This document shows, one piece after another, positions 27,051-37,043 of a stretch of DNA of 64,000 bases. This DNA comes from Mesorhizobium koreense (GTDB taxonomy: Bacteria; Pseudomonadota; Alphaproteobacteria; Rhizobiales; Rhizobiaceae), in NCBI RefSeq assembly GCF_031656215.1, contig NZ_CP134228.1, forward strand, positions 1,488,001 to 1,552,000. Reading direction: 5' to 3'. The notes under the pieces were generated by a model. The model ran no database searches, had not been told where the DNA came from, and saw only the letters and a list, made by a program, of their open reading frames with translations. The position numbers were made by a program, and so were the translations under genes. Position 1 is the first letter of the stretch. Every line of letters begins with the position of its first letter.

Positions 27051-27938
27051 CTACCGGTTTCTCAGAACCACGCAGGCGCCACCGACACTGCGCAATTTCG
27101 TGCAGATTTCGTTCGCCGTCCTGCGATCGTCCGCGCCGATGCGGACGGCGTAGATGCCGCGCCTTCCGATGGGGGTGCGGACGCGGCTGACGACGATGTC
27201 GTAGCCGGCGAGGAGCTTCGGGAAGCGGTCGCGGACGCGCTGCCAATGCCTTATGGCGGCGGAGCGACGGAAATTACCGGCGACCTGGATGCCCCACGGC
27301 TTCAAATTGACCGACGACATCGGCACGGTCGTGCGCAGGATGACGGGCAGGTCGCGGCAGGCCTGTTCGAAGTCTTTCCCCGGTTCGAGCGGCCGGTTCG
27401 TCGCCTGATGGGAGCGGTCCGTGAAATTGTCGACCGGCTCGCCCAGAATATCGATGACGTAGTCCTCCGTCTCGATCGGCAGGAAACCGCCCGAGGCAAG
27501 CCAGCGCGAAACACGGTTTTCGCCGGCATTATAGGCGGCTGCCGCGAGGCCGAGATTGCCGTAGGCGCGTCTGAGGTCGGCCAGGTAGGCGGCGGATGCG
27601 GGGATTGCCTGGCCGATATCGAAGGAGTCTTCGAGGCCGCGCAGCTTGGCGGTGCCGGGCATGAACTGGGCGATGCCCTCCGCGCCGGCGGGGCTGACGG
27701 CGTCCGCATTGAAGCGGCTTTCCTTCCAGATCAGCCGCGCCAGGAAGTCGCGCGGCAGGGCATGTACGTCCGCCTGTGTCGCGATCAGCGCGCAGACGCG
27801 ATCGATGCCGTTGTCCGCCGGTTTCTTCGGCGTTTCCGGTCCCGCCCGTGCAACGCTCACCAATGCCAGCAGGGCAAGCGCGCAGGCTGTAATCCCGGCG
27901 GTAGGACGGGGCCTACTCCGCTGCCTCGGTGCGGCCAT
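27051..27938 (-). CDS. Lytic transglycosylase with SPOR-like C-terminus
   Basis: A 295-residue exported muramidase that cleaves glycan strands. A signal peptide ([17 protein letters not shown], cleavage about residue 33) precedes the SLT domain with the catalytic Glu in [29 protein letters not shown] and [16 protein letters not shown]. The last 80 residues ([37 protein letters not shown]) resemble a SPOR domain that binds denuded glycans at division sites. The ATG at 27938 overlaps the end of ispG by 26 bp. An upstream in-frame ATG at 27959 is the alternative. Confidence 0.88.
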   Translation of the reverse strand: MAAPRQRSRPRPTAGITACALALLALVSVARAGPETPKKPADNGIDRVCALIATQADVHALPRDFLARLIWKESRFNADAVSPAGAEGIAQFMPGTAKLRGLEDSFDIGQAIPASAAYLADLRRAYGNLGLAAAAYNAGENRVSRWLASGGFLPIETEDYVIDILGEPVDNFTDRSHQATNRPLEPGKDFEQACRDLPVILRTTVPMSSVNLKPWGIQVAGNFRRSAAIRHWQRVRDRFPKLLAGYDIVVSRVRTPIGRRGIYAVRIGADDRRTANEICTKLRSVGGACVVLRNR

Positions 27939-29166
27939 GTCCGAACCGCTGTTCGACATAGTCGGCCACCATTTTCTGGAATTCCTCGGCAATGCCGGGG
28001 CCGCGCAGCGTCGCGGCCTTGCGGCCGTCGATGAAGACGGGTGCGGAGGGCGTCTCGCCGGTGCCGGGAAGCGAGATGCCGATATCGGCATGCTTGGATT
28101 CGCCGGGTCCGTTGACGATGCAGCCCATCACCGCGACCTTCAGTTCCTCTACGCCCGGATAGCGCTCACGCCATACCGGCATGTTGATGCGCAAATCGTC
28201 CTCGATCTTCTTCGCCAGTTCCTGGAAGACGGTCGAGGTGGTGCGTCCGCAGCCGGGGCAGGCCGCGACGACCGGCACGAACTGTCGAAAGCCCATGGTC
28301 TGGAGAAGCTCCTGCGCCACCTGCACCTCGCGCGTGCGGTCGCCGCCAGGCTCCGGCGTCAGTGAAATGCGGATCGTGTCGCCTATGCCTTGCTGCAGGA
28401 GAATGCCCATCGCCGCGGAAGAGGCGACGATGCCCTTCGAGCCCATGCCGGCTTCGGTGAGGCCAAGATGCAGCGCGTGGTTCGAGCGGCGGGCAAGCTC
28501 GGCATAGACCGCGATGAGGTCCTGCACCTGGCTGACCTTGGCCGAGAGGATGATGCGATTGCGAGGAAGCCCTATCTCCTCGGCAAGCTCGGCCGAAAGC
28601 AGCGCGGACTGTACGATCGCCTCGCGCGTCACTTCCTGCGCTGTCATGGGCGAGCCCTTCTTCTGGTTCTCGTCCATCAGGCGGGTCAGGAGTTCCTGGT
28701 CGAGCGAGCCCCAATTGACGCCGATCCTGACCGGCTTGCCGTAGCGGATCGCCGTTTCGACGATGGCGCCGAACTGGCGGTCGCGCTTTTCGCGGAAGCC
28801 GACATTTCCCGGATTGATGCGGTATTTGGCAAGCGCTTCGGCACAGGCCGGATAGTCGGCGAGAAGCTTGTGGCCGATATAGTGGAAGTCGCCGATGAGC
28901 GGAACGTTTATGCCGAGCCTCGCCAGCCGGTCGCGGATGCGCGGCACGGCGTCGGCACTCTCGGGACGATCGACCGTGATGCGCACCAGTTCCGAACCGG
29001 CGCGGTGGAGTGCCGCCACCTGCGCGACGGTGGAATCGACATCGGCCGTGTCGGTATTGGTCATCGACTGGACGACGACGGGTGCGTCGCCGCCGACCTT
29101 GACGCCGCCGACATCGACGGCGACCGACGCCCTGCGCGCAAGGGGAGAAGCGAGATAGGCTGTCAT
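27913..29166 (-). CDS. ispG: 4-hydroxy-3-methylbut-2-enyl diphosphate synthase
   Basis: The GcpE step of the MEP isoprenoid pathway, an iron-sulfur enzyme converting methylerythritol cyclodiphosphate to HMBPP. The 417-residue protein has the TIM-barrel part with [14 protein letters not shown] and RINPGNVG, and the C-terminal [4Fe-4S] ligands in [11 protein letters not shown] and [25 protein letters not shown] at 29166 is the family start; the upstream open frame is not conserved. Its 3' end overlaps the lytic transglycosylase gene. With ispA 900 bp away, two isoprenoid genes share this neighbourhood. Confidence 0.96.
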   Translation of the reverse strand: MTAYLASPLARRASVAVDVGGVKVGGDAPVVVQSMTNTDTADVDSTVAQVAALHRAGSELVRITVDRPESADAVPRIRDRLARLGINVPLIGDFHYIGHKLLADYPACAEALAKYRINPGNVGFREKRDRQFGAIVETAIRYGKPVRIGVNWGSLDQELLTRLMDENQKKGSPMTAQEVTREAIVQSALLSAELAEEIGLPRNRIILSAKVSQVQDLIAVYAELARRSNHALHLGLTEAGMGSKGIVASSAAMGILLQQGIGDTIRISLTPEPGGDRTREVQVAQELLQTMGFRQFVPVVAACPGCGRTTSTVFQELAKKIEDDLRINMPVWRERYPGVEELKVAVMGCIVNGPGESKHADIGISLPGTGETPSAPVFIDGRKAATLRGPGIAEEFQKMVADYVEQRFGHGRTEAAE

Positions 29167-29363
29167 TTCGGGTTCCAGGTTTCCGGCACCCCTTCGGAAT
29201 GCCTTCACAATGCTGCAGCCGGCCTTGACGTGACGCAGGGCGGGCTTTCTGTCAACTCTCGCGGCGTCGCACCCCGATTGAGCGCCATGTTGACGGCGCG
29301 GTGACGGCGGGCCTATTCCATCTTTGCTGCAATGCAAAATTTCGTGCCACGGAGGATCGCGCC

Positions 29364-30149
29364 ATGAGTTCCAGAAAGACCGCCATCGTCACCGGCTCCA
29401 ATTCCGGTATCGGGCTGGCGATCGCCGAGGCGCTGGCCGGCAGCGGCTGCAACGTCGTGCTCAATTCCTTCACAGACAGCGAGGTAGATCACAAGCTCGC
29501 GGCCGATCTGGCGAAAAAGCATTCGGTGGAATGCGCCTACATCAAGGCCGACATGGCGAAGCCGGCGGAATGCCGCGACCTGGTCGCGCAGGCCGTAGCG
29601 AAGTTCGGCTCGGTCGATATTCTCGTCAACAATGCCGGTATCCAGCATGTCTCGCCTGTGGAGAGTTTCCCGATCGACAAATGGGACGCGATCATCGCGA
29701 TCAATCTTTCTTCCGCTTTCCACACCACGGCGGTCGCGGTGCCGCTGATGAAGAAGGCGGGCTGGGGGCGGATCGTCAATATCGCCTCGGCGCACGGGCT
29801 GCGCGCTTCGCCCAACAAGAGCGCCTATGTGGCGGCCAAGCACGGCGTCGTCGGGTTCACCAAGACGGTGGCGCTGGAGATGGCGGGCAGCGGCGTCACC
29901 TCGAACGCGGTCTGCCCCGGCTTTGTGCATACGCCGCTAGTGGAGATCCAGATCAAGGACCGGATGAAGGAACATCCGGGCATGGATCGCGAGGCGGTGG
30001 TGCGCGACATCATCCTGGAAAAGCAGCCGTCCAAACAGTTCGCCACGGTGGAACAGATCGCCGGTGCGGTGCTTTATCTCTGCTCGGATGCGGCGGCGCA
30101 GGTGACCGGCACGACCATCTCGGTCGACGGCGGCTGGACGGCGGCGTAG
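29364..30149 (+). CDS. bdhA: 3-hydroxybutyrate dehydrogenase
   Basis: Oxidises (R)-3-hydroxybutyrate to acetoacetate with NAD, the last step in reuse of PHB. The 261-residue SDR has [20 protein letters not shown], catalytic [22 protein letters not shown] and the BDH signature [15 protein letters not shown] with the substrate-loop [19 protein letters not shown] at 29351-29355 positions the ATG at 29364. Together with phbA, phbB and phaR it completes a make-and-mobilise PHB set within 10 kb, missing only polymerase and depolymerase. Confidence 0.94.
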   Translation: MSSRKTAIVTGSNSGIGLAIAEALAGSGCNVVLNSFTDSEVDHKLAADLAKKHSVECAYIKADMAKPAECRDLVAQAVAKFGSVDILVNNAGIQHVSPVESFPIDKWDAIIAINLSSAFHTTAVAVPLMKKAGWGRIVNIASAHGLRASPNKSAYVAAKHGVVGFTKTVALEMAGSGVTSNAVCPGFVHTPLVEIQIKDRMKEHPGMDREAVVRDIILEKQPSKQFATVEQIAGAVLYLCSDAAAQVTGTTISVDGGWTAA

Positions 30150-30162
30150 ACGCCGCGGTTCT

Positions 30163-30759
30163 CTAGGCCCGCAAGGCGCGCGAGATGATTTTGACCAGCG
30201 CGGTGGCCGCTTCCTGCCTTCCGGCGACGTCGGGCAGCCGCAGCCGCATACCCTCCAGGGCGTCCATCAGCATGGCGGCGATCTTCTCCGGCGAAAGATC
30301 GCATGCTGCGAGGTCGACCCGGTTTGCGTCAGCCTCCTCGCGTACGGTTTGCGCGAAGAGGGCGCAGGTTTTGCAACGAAAGTTCTCGACAAGATCCGCC
30401 GCCAGGCTGTTCTTGAGGTCGAGGAGTTCGACGCCGTGCGGAGATTCGGTAAAGGGACGCAGGCATTCGAACATCGCCTCGTTGATCGCCCGTTCGAGCT
30501 TCTCGCGAAAGCTTCCGCCCGCCATCAGCGCCCTTCGCGTGGTTTCGATACAGCCTTGCATGGTGAGCGCGGCGATCTCGCGATAGATTTCGGTCTTGTT
30601 CCTGAAAAGCAGGTAGAGCGCCGGACGGGACATCTCGGCGGCACGCGCGATGTCGTCCATCGTCGTGCGTGAATAACCGTAGGCGAGCGCCAGCTTCAGC
30701 GCCGCCTCCATGATGCGGGCGCGCTTGCGATCGGCAACGAGCTCCAGAATTTCGTTCAA
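30163..30759 (-). CDS. TetR/AcrR family repressor of the adjacent RND pump
   Basis: A 198-residue repressor. The N-terminal helix-turn-helix reads IMEAALKLALAYGYSRTTMDDIARAAEMSRPALYLLFRNK (about residues 16-55), the canonical TetR fold; the rest is a helical ligand domain. The frame begins at a TTG (30759), and an internal ATG at 30711 is an alternative. A symmetric operator lies 26 bp upstream at 30786-30816. The divergent MFP-RND pair starting at 31145 is the obvious target, and autoregulation is likely from operator position. Confidence 0.9.
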   Translation of the reverse strand: MNEILELVADRKRARIMEAALKLALAYGYSRTTMDDIARAAEMSRPALYLLFRNKTEIYREIAALTMQGCIETTRRALMAGGSFREKLERAINEAMFECLRPFTESPHGVELLDLKNSLAADLVENFRCKTCALFAQTVREEADANRVDLAACDLSPEKIAAMLMDALEGMRLRLPDVAGRQEAATALVKIISRALRA

Positions 30760-31144
30760 TTTTCAATCCCGCTTTTTGGTAGAGTTGACAAAATGACAGA
30801 ATTTGTCAATCTGTCCGAAGGTCGGATGCCGTAAGGGTAGCCGACATGTTCGGCACGAGGCAGCTCCACGCATTGGCGAGGATGCAGCCAGTGTCGTTGT
30901 GTTGCAGGTCTGGAGGGTCGTCCGAAAGAAGCGGATGATTCGCCGACAGAGCGCGAAGCAGGGCTGACGGTAACTGGCAGGAGTGTCATGCCGGCGGCTT
31001 TTTTGAAACCAGGCTTTGGAGTATGAGGCTTGCCCCGGCGATTTGAGCGCTGAGAGCATTGAACGCCCTGCCCGGGCCACCCATATCCGCCGCCTGCCGC
31101 GTGTAGCGGAACGATCGGGACGGATCGGCACACGGAAACCATTC
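30760..31144. other. Intergenic region between TetR gene and RND operon
   Basis: A 385-bp divergent promoter region. Near the TetR gene it contains the operator at 30786-30816, whose first half overlaps a TTGACA -35-like hexamer (30785-30790). From 30830 to 31144 only weak short dyads are seen, and an open frame upstream of the adaptor start (31016-31144) is not protein-like. Confidence 0.5.
30786..30816. promoter_or_regulatory. Symmetric operator for the TetR regulator
   Basis: Four boxes arranged with exact dyad geometry: TGACA (30786-30790), TGACA (30794-30798), TGTCA (30804-30808) and TGTCC (30812-30816), with only the last base breaking symmetry. Two overlapping dimer sites are implied, the usual binding mode of TetR-family pump repressors. 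Confidence 0.75.
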
Positions 31145-32275
31145 ATGCCAAAGATACCCTTCCACAAGCTGGCGGCCTTCGTCGTGTTCGCGATCGCCGC
31201 GGCATGGGTGCTGACCGGAGAGATGGCCTCGGTCGGCAGCGCCTCGCAAGAAGCGGCGAAGACGTCGGAGACGACGGCGGAAAAGCCGGCTCCCGTTCGC
31301 ACGGTCGGCGTCATCGACGCGCCGAGGGAAATGCATGCGCGCGCCATCCGCATCGCCGGCCACACCGAGGCGGACAAGCGCGCGGTGCTCGGCACGCGTG
31401 CCATCGGTGTCATCACGAAGCTTCCCGTCAAGGAAGGGCAGCGGGTGAAAGAGGGCGATCTGATCCTCTCGCTCGACAACGCCGACAAGATCGCCGCCGT
31501 CGATATGGCCAGGCAGGTCGTTGCGCAGCGGGAAGCGGAGATGGCGGCGGCCGAAAGGCTGGCCAAGACGGGCAACATGGCCAAGCTGACGCTCGACAGC
31601 GCCCGCTCGGCACTCTCGACCGCACGCTCGCAGCTCGAAGCGGCGAAGGCGGAGGAAGACAAGACCGAAGTGCGTGCGCCTTTCGACGGGCTCATCGACA
31701 AGGTGCCGGTCGAGAAGGGCAGTTCGGTGCAGGTCGGGGCCGAGGTGGCGACGATCCTCGCGCTCGATCCCGTCATCGCCGCCGGCGAGGTGAGCGAACG
31801 CGATCTCGATCATATAAGGCTCGGCGACGAGGCGGATATCAGGCTGATCGATGGCCGTTCGGTGAAGGGTACGATCCGCTATATCAGCCGCGAGGCAGCC
31901 ACCGCCACGCGCACTTTCCGCGTCGAGGTCGCCATTTCCAATCCCGATTTCAAGATTCCGGCCGGCATGACGGCCGAGGTCACGCTGCGTGGGGAGCCGG
32001 TCAGCGCGACCATCCTGCCGCGTTCGGTCGTGACGCTGAGCGCCAAGGGCGATCTAGGCATCCGCGCGGTCGGTCCGGACGGCATCGTCGCTTTTTACCC
32101 GATCGACATCGTCGATGACATGGCGCATGCGCTGGCGCTCGGCGGCATTCCGAAGGACGCGCGTGTCATCGTCGCCGGCCAGGACCTGGTGAAGGAAGGC
32201 GAGAAGGTCCATGCCGTCGAGGCGGATGAAGCGACCATAAAGAACCTCACAGCCCAGGCCGTCGGGACCGAGTAG
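31145..32275 (+). CDS. RND efflux periplasmic adaptor subunit
   Basis: Membrane fusion protein that links an RND pump to an outer-membrane channel. The 376-residue protein has one N-terminal membrane anchor (LAAFVVFAIAAAWVLTG), a split lipoyl half-motif (VITKLPVKEGQRVKEGDLIL and VRAPFDGLIDKVPVEKGSSVQVG) around an alpha-helical hairpin, then the beta-barrel (VSERDLDHIRLGDEADIRL) and the membrane-proximal domain. The ATG at 31145 is chosen since the upstream extension is unlike protein. It is 3 bp from the permease gene, so the two form an operon. No outer-membrane factor gene follows. Confidence 0.93.
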   Translation: MPKIPFHKLAAFVVFAIAAAWVLTGEMASVGSASQEAAKTSETTAEKPAPVRTVGVIDAPREMHARAIRIAGHTEADKRAVLGTRAIGVITKLPVKEGQRVKEGDLILSLDNADKIAAVDMARQVVAQREAEMAAAERLAKTGNMAKLTLDSARSALSTARSQLEAAKAEEDKTEVRAPFDGLIDKVPVEKGSSVQVGAEVATILALDPVIAAGEVSERDLDHIRLGDEADIRLIDGRSVKGTIRYISREAATATRTFRVEVAISNPDFKIPAGMTAEVTLRGEPVSATILPRSVVTLSAKGDLGIRAVGPDGIVAFYPIDIVDDMAHALALGGIPKDARVIVAGQDLVKEGEKVHAVEADEATIKNLTAQAVGTE

Positions 32276-32278
32276 CGC

Positions 32279-35200
32279 ATGGATATCGTAGGCATAGCCA
32301 TACGGAATGCGCGACTGACGCTTTCCATCCTGTTCTTCTTCATCGTGGCTGGCGCGCTCGCCTACCAGTCGATCCCGAAGGAGGCGGAGCCCGACGTCCA
32401 GATTCCGATCATCTATGTGAACGTCCCCTATCAGGGGATTTCGCCGGAAGACGCCGAACGGCTGATCCTGCGTCCGCTCGAGACGCAGATGAAGAACCTG
32501 AAGAACCTCAAGGAACTGCGCGCGTCGGCCTATCAGGGCGGCGGCTATGTGCTCGCCGAATTCCAGCCGGGAACCGATATCTCGATCTCGCTCGAAGATG
32601 TGCGCGCCAAGGTGCAGAACGCCAAGGCCGACATTCCGCAAGATGCCGACGAGCCGATCATCTCCGAGGTGAACCTGTCGGAATTCCCTGTGCTGGTGGT
32701 GACGCTTTCGGGCGACATCCCCGAGCGCGTGATGACGGCGGCGGCGCGCGAATTGCGTGACCGGATCAAGGAAAATGTGCCGGGCGTGCTCGATGCGAAC
32801 CTTCAGGGCGCGCGCGACGACCTCGTCGAGGTCATCGTCGATCCGGTCAAGCTCGCTTCCTACGATATCCGCCTCGACCAGTTGATTTCGGCGGTCCATT
32901 CCAGCAACAGCCTAGTCGCGGCGGGAGCGCTCTCCGGCGACGAGGGCAGCTATGCCGTCAAGGTGCCTTCGCTGATCGAGACGGCCGAGGATGTGGCGAA
33001 CCTGCCGGTCGTCGCCGGGCCGAACGCCATCGTCAAGGCGCGGGACCTCGCCACGATCCGCTCGACCTACAAGGACGCCGAGACCATCACGCGGCTGAAC
33101 GGCAAGCCGGCCATCGCCGTCGAGGTCTCCAAGCGTACCGGCGCCAATCTGATCGAGACGATCGACGCGGTGAAGAAGGTTGCGAACGAGTTCGGCCAAT
33201 CGCTGCCCAAGGGTGCGGTGGTCTCGTTCAGCCAGGACAAGTCGACCACCATCCGCCAGTTGCTGAGCGACCTGCAGAACAGCGTGCTGACGGCGGTGGT
33301 GCTGGTCTTCATCGTCATCTTATACGCATTGTCGGGCCGTGCCTCGCTGTTGATCGGCATGGCGATCCCGTCTTCCTTCCTGCTCGGCATATTGCTGCTT
33401 TCGCTGTTCGGGCTGACGGTCAACATCGTCGTGCTGTTCAGTCTGATCCTCGCTGTCGGCATGCTGGTGGACGATGCCATCATCGTCACCGAGTTCGCCG
33501 AGAGGCGCATGGCGGAAGGCATGAACAAGGAAGATGCCTATGCGCTCGCCGCCAAGCGCATGGCCGGGCCGGTGATCGCGGCGACAATGACGCGCATCGC
33601 GGCCTTCTCACCGCTCCTTTTCTGGCCGGGCATCGTCGGCGAGTTCATGAAATACATGCCGATCACGCTGATCGTCACACTCGGCGCCTCGATGCTCTAC
33701 GCACTCGTCTTCACGCCGACGCTGGGCGCCATGTTCGGCAAACCGCATCCTGAAAGCGGGCATCAGGGCGACGGCTGGTACATGGCGCTGGTCAGGCGCG
33801 CGGTTAAGCATCCGAAAACCGTGCTGGCGCTTGGCCTGGCGCTGCTGATCGCGGTGCCGGTCGCATATTTCCGCGAGGGCAAGGGCGTCGAGTTCTTCCC
33901 GAATGTCGAGCCCGATTACGGCCTGCTCTACGTTCATGCGCGAGGCAATCTATCGCTCGCCGAGAAGGACGCGATCGTCACCAAGGCGGAAAAGCGCATC
34001 CTCGGCTGGCCGGGCATCAAGACGGTCTATACGCGCGTCGGCAAGGCAACCGGCAGCGCCAGCGACGTAGCCGAGGACGTGATCGGCGTCATCCAGTACG
34101 AGTTCATCGACTGGCGCGAGCGCAAACCGGCCAACGATATCCTCGCCGATCTGCGCACCGCGATGAAGGGCATTCCGGGTGCCGAAGTCGAGGTGCAGGT
34201 CCCGCAAGCCGGTCCGCCGACCGGCAAGGCGATCCAGGTCAGGCTCTCCGCGCAGGATCCCGCCGGACTCAATGACCAGGCGAAGAAGGTCGCGGCCATG
34301 CTTGCGACCATCCCCGACGTGGTCGATATCGACAACGGCCTGTCGCCGCCCGGCATCGACTGGGAGATCAATGTCGACCGCGGCAAGGCGGCACAGTACG
34401 GCGTCAGCCCGGCGACGGTCGGCAGCGTGGTGCAACTCGTCACCGACGGTCTCAAGCTTTCCGAATACCGGCCGGCGGACGCGGACGATTCCGTCGATAT
34501 CAGGCTGAGGCTGCCGGAGAACCGGCGTACGCTCGCCACGCTCGACGAATTGCGCATCCAGACGGCCGAAGGTTCGGTGCCGATCTCGAACTTCGTCACG
34601 CGTGACGCCGCACGGAAGATCGGCATCCTGAACCGGATCGACGGGCAGCGGACGGTGACCGTGCAGGCCAATGTGCGCGAGGGTGTTCAGGTCGCCGAGA
34701 TCCAGCAGAAGGTGACGCAGAACCTGGCGAAGATGGATCTCGGCAACACGCACTGGAAGCTGGCCGGCTCCGACGAGGAGCGCGACAAAGCGAGCGCCTT
34801 CCTGAGCAAGGCCTTCGGCGCGGCGATGTTCCTGATCTTCATCGTGCTGCTCGCCCAGTTCAACAATTTCACCAGCGTGTGGCTGGTGTTGTCGGCTGTG
34901 GTGATGTCCACGATCGGGGTGTTCCTCGGCCTCATCATCATGGGTCAGCCCTTCGGCGTGGTGATGACGGGTATCGGCGTCATTGCGCTCGCCGGGGTGG
35001 TGGTGAACAACAATATCGTTCTCATCGACACCTATGACCGGCTGCGGCTCGAAGGCTGGGAGAAGCTTGACGCGGTGCTGCAGACCTGCCGCGAGCGCGC
35101 GCGGCCGGTGGTGCTCACGGCCGTGACCGCCATCCTCGGCGTCTTGCCGATCGCGTTTGGCGTCAATCTGGAGCTTCTGAACCACGAGACGACCTTTGGC

Positions 35201-35455
35201 GCGCCTTCCACGCAATGGTGGATATCGCTGTCGAGCGCCATCGTTTTCGGCCTCGCCTTCTCCACGGTGCTGACCCTGATCGTCACGCCGTCGGCGCTAA
35301 TGGTCTTCACCCGCGGCAAACCGCGCGAGAAGGGGCGTCGCGGCCTGTTCGCGCGGCTCTTCCGGCGCGGAAAGGCGGAAGCCACGCCCGACGCCAACCC
35401 GGTGCCGGTCACCGGCGACGACCACGTGACGGCCTTCCCGAAGGCGGCGGAGTAG
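32279..35455 (+). CDS. RND efflux pump inner-membrane permease
   Basis: A proton-driven trimeric exporter subunit of 1,058 residues, the normal AcrB/MexB length. Twelve membrane segments in two halves are separated by large periplasmic loops. Segment 4 has LAVGMLVDDAIIVTEFAERR with the proton-relay Asp pair, and segment 10 to 11 has GIGVIALAGVVVNNNIVLID. MAGPVIAATMTRIAAFSPLLFWPG is also typical. The C-terminus is a 70-residue basic then acidic tail. Sequence alone does not tell drug, solvent or metal export. Expression is probably controlled by the divergent TetR protein. Confidence 0.93.
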   Translation: MDIVGIAIRNARLTLSILFFFIVAGALAYQSIPKEAEPDVQIPIIYVNVPYQGISPEDAERLILRPLETQMKNLKNLKELRASAYQGGGYVLAEFQPGTDISISLEDVRAKVQNAKADIPQDADEPIISEVNLSEFPVLVVTLSGDIPERVMTAAARELRDRIKENVPGVLDANLQGARDDLVEVIVDPVKLASYDIRLDQLISAVHSSNSLVAAGALSGDEGSYAVKVPSLIETAEDVANLPVVAGPNAIVKARDLATIRSTYKDAETITRLNGKPAIAVEVSKRTGANLIETIDAVKKVANEFGQSLPKGAVVSFSQDKSTTIRQLLSDLQNSVLTAVVLVFIVILYALSGRASLLIGMAIPSSFLLGILLLSLFGLTVNIVVLFSLILAVGMLVDDAIIVTEFAERRMAEGMNKEDAYALAAKRMAGPVIAATMTRIAAFSPLLFWPGIVGEFMKYMPITLIVTLGASMLYALVFTPTLGAMFGKPHPESGHQGDGWYMALVRRAVKHPKTVLALGLALLIAVPVAYFREGKGVEFFPNVEPDYGLLYVHARGNLSLAEKDAIVTKAEKRILGWPGIKTVYTRVGKATGSASDVAEDVIGVIQYEFIDWRERKPANDILADLRTAMKGIPGAEVEVQVPQAGPPTGKAIQVRLSAQDPAGLNDQAKKVAAMLATIPDVVDIDNGLSPPGIDWEINVDRGKAAQYGVSPATVGSVVQLVTDGLKLSEYRPADADDSVDIRLRLPENRRTLATLDELRIQTAEGSVPISNFVTRDAARKIGILNRIDGQRTVTVQANVREGVQVAEIQQKVTQNLAKMDLGNTHWKLAGSDEERDKASAFLSKAFGAAMFLIFIVLLAQFNNFTSVWLVLSAVVMSTIGVFLGLIIMGQPFGVVMTGIGVIALAGVVVNNNIVLIDTYDRLRLEGWEKLDAVLQTCRERARPVVLTAVTAILGVLPIAFGVNLELLNHETTFGAPSTQWWISLSSAIVFGLAFSTVLTLIVTPSALMVFTRGKPREKGRRGLFARLFRRGKAEATPDANPVPVTGDDHVTAFPKAAE

Positions 35456-35517
35456 AGGACTGCCGGAGCCTGACGGGAGCCGTTGTTCCATCAGAATTCA
35501 GGCTTGAACGGCTGCTC

Positions 35518-35655
35518 ACCCCCACCCCTAACCCTTTCCCGCAAGGGGGAGGGAACTTTGCCCGGAGTTGCCTAGCGCAAACTTCGATGATGTTAGGCCG
35601 GGACGATATGCCAGCGTCTCCCTTCCCCTTGTGGGGAGGGGTTAGGGGTGGGCGT
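35518..35655. repeat. Mosaic palindromic intergenic repeat (RIME-like), copy 3
   Basis: ACCCCCACCCCTAACCC (from 35518) and GGGGTTAGGGGTGGGCGT (ending 35655) are inverted ends, each attached to a CCCTTCCCC/GGGGGAGGG hairpin. The centre (about 35560-35615) is unrelated to the other copies. It fills most of the 301-bp gap between the RND permease and the DUF3309 gene. The remaining bases there show nothing else. Confidence 0.75.
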
Positions 35656-35756
35656 ATTCCCCGTGCCTCGTTGGACGTCGCGCTGAAGGTTTGGGAACTG
35701 CGACGGGCTGTCGCGCATTGTTGTGCCGTGAGCTTGTTTTCAAAAGGGGATTCCCG

Positions 35757-35915
35757 ATGACACTCGGCACAATACTGATCATCATCCTTATCCTCATCCT
35801 GCTCGGCGCGGTGCCGAGCTGGCCTTATTCCCGCGGCTGGGGCTACGGGCCGTCGGGTATCGTCGGCATCATCCTGGTCATTCTCATCATCCTGGTCCTG
35901 CTCGGCAGGATATGA
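35757..35915 (+). CDS. DUF3309 small membrane protein
   Basis: A 52-residue, very hydrophobic peptide: MTLGTILIIILILILLGAVPSWPYSRGWGYGPSGIVGIILVILIILVLLGRI. Two membrane helices flank the conserved PSWPYSRGWGYGPSG turn, which is the DUF3309 signature. AAAAGGGGA lies 7 bp upstream of the ATG. Function is unknown; such proteins are common in rhizobia and are often stress-linked. Confidence 0.9.
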   Translation: MTLGTILIIILILILLGAVPSWPYSRGWGYGPSGIVGIILVILIILVLLGRI

Positions 35916-35987
35916 CGCGGCCTCGCCGCCCCAGGTCCGTGAAACTCGGGGGCGGCGAAGTTCATGCTTGAAGCGGTTCGTCGCCGT

Positions 35988-36944
35988 TCAGGCGGCGAGC
36001 CTTCTCTTTTCAGGGACGATCCCCAGATCGGCTATCGCTCCCGCAACCGCCTTTTCAAGCGAGGTGTGCGGGACGTGGCCGACGATATCGGCGAGCCTTC
36101 CCGGCGCGAGCCGGTGCGGCTCGAAGCGCAGATAGGACATCGAGACGATAGCCTTCCACATCGGATTGAAGGGGCTGCCGAGCCTCAGAACCCACCAGGG
36201 CATCGAGGCCAGTTCGAGACATTCGCCGAGCGCACTCTGCGCCGCCGCCTTCATCGCAAGGTCGGTCACGGCATGATCGGCGAAATTGAAGCACTCGAAC
36301 GCGCCGAGTTTGTCGCGATTGTCGGCGAGCGCGACGAAGGCGGCGGCGAGATCGGGGAGATAGGCCCATTCATGGACGAGGTCTACCTTACCGGGCGCGG
36401 TATAGACGCCCTTCCCGAACTTCGACGCCACAACCAGGTCGAACCACGCGCCGGTGCCCTTGCCGCCGAAGAAATCTCCGGCGCGGAGGATAGCGGTGTG
36501 GACGCGGTCGGCCTCGGCCTCACGGCGGAACAGTTCCTCCATGGCGACACGGATACGGCCCTTTTCGGTCGTCGGGTTCTGGGGCGTGTCTTCCGTGATG
36601 ATCGCCGGGATCGGCGAGCCGAAATTATAGACCGTGCCTGGAAAAAGATGCAGCGCACCGTTCTCCGCACAGGCGCCCATGACGTTTTCCGCCATGGGCA
36701 GGCAGGTGCTCCAGTCCGAATATACCGGGGAGAGCCCGTTGAAGACGATGTCGACGCCTTCGGTGGCCGCGATGAGCGAATTGCGATCGAGCGCGTCGGC
36801 GGCGACGCCGATGGCGCCGGCGAGTTCTTCCGGCAATTTTCCGTCGCGCGTAACGCCGCGGACTTCGTAGCCGGCATCGATGAAGGCCTTGGCGACGGCC
36901 CGGCCGATCCGGCCGCGTGCACCTAGAACAGCGATCTTGGTCAT
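35988..36944 (-). CDS. NAD-dependent epimerase/dehydratase family protein
   Basis: A 318-residue extended SDR-type protein. The N-terminal dinucleotide motif is VLGARGRIGRAVAKAF (residues 5-20), followed by DIVFNGLSPVYSDW and an LFPGTVYNFG region in place of the usual catalytic YxxxK; a clear Tyr-Lys pair is not obvious, so an NmrA-like role is possible. The start at 36944 (MTKIAVLG) matches the fold. It is divergent from a LysR gene with 97 bp between starts, so it is the likely regulated target. No substrate is assigned. Confidence 0.8.
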   Translation of the reverse strand: MTKIAVLGARGRIGRAVAKAFIDAGYEVRGVTRDGKLPEELAGAIGVAADALDRNSLIAATEGVDIVFNGLSPVYSDWSTCLPMAENVMGACAENGALHLFPGTVYNFGSPIPAIITEDTPQNPTTEKGRIRVAMEELFRREAEADRVHTAILRAGDFFGGKGTGAWFDLVVASKFGKGVYTAPGKVDLVHEWAYLPDLAAAFVALADNRDKLGAFECFNFADHAVTDLAMKAAAQSALGECLELASMPWWVLRLGSPFNPMWKAIVSMSYLRFEPHRLAPGRLADIVGHVPHTSLEKAVAGAIADLGIVPEKRRLAA

Positions 36945-37025
36945 TGGATATCTCCGTGCTCGTGTTGATGCATGGAATATCGCCCATCCATAAATGTCTG
37001 GAAATTGACTATACACGATGGCCTG

Positions 37026-37043
37026 ATATTCATTCTTGAATAT
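37026..37043. promoter_or_regulatory. Palindromic operator at the LysR start codon
   Basis: ATATTCA (37026-37032) and TGAATAT (37037-37043) form a perfect inverted repeat with a 4-nt spacer. The right arm includes the first two bases of the lysR ATG at 37042. It has the T-N11-A form of LysR sites and probably mediates autorepression together with control of the divergent gene. Confidence 0.6.

Noticed and set aside
19834-30149. A dedicated PHB gene island
   Set aside because: phbB, phbA and phaR are a normal rhizobial cluster and bdhA is separate; intervening genes are housekeeping, and phaC and phaZ are absent, so no special unit is claimed.
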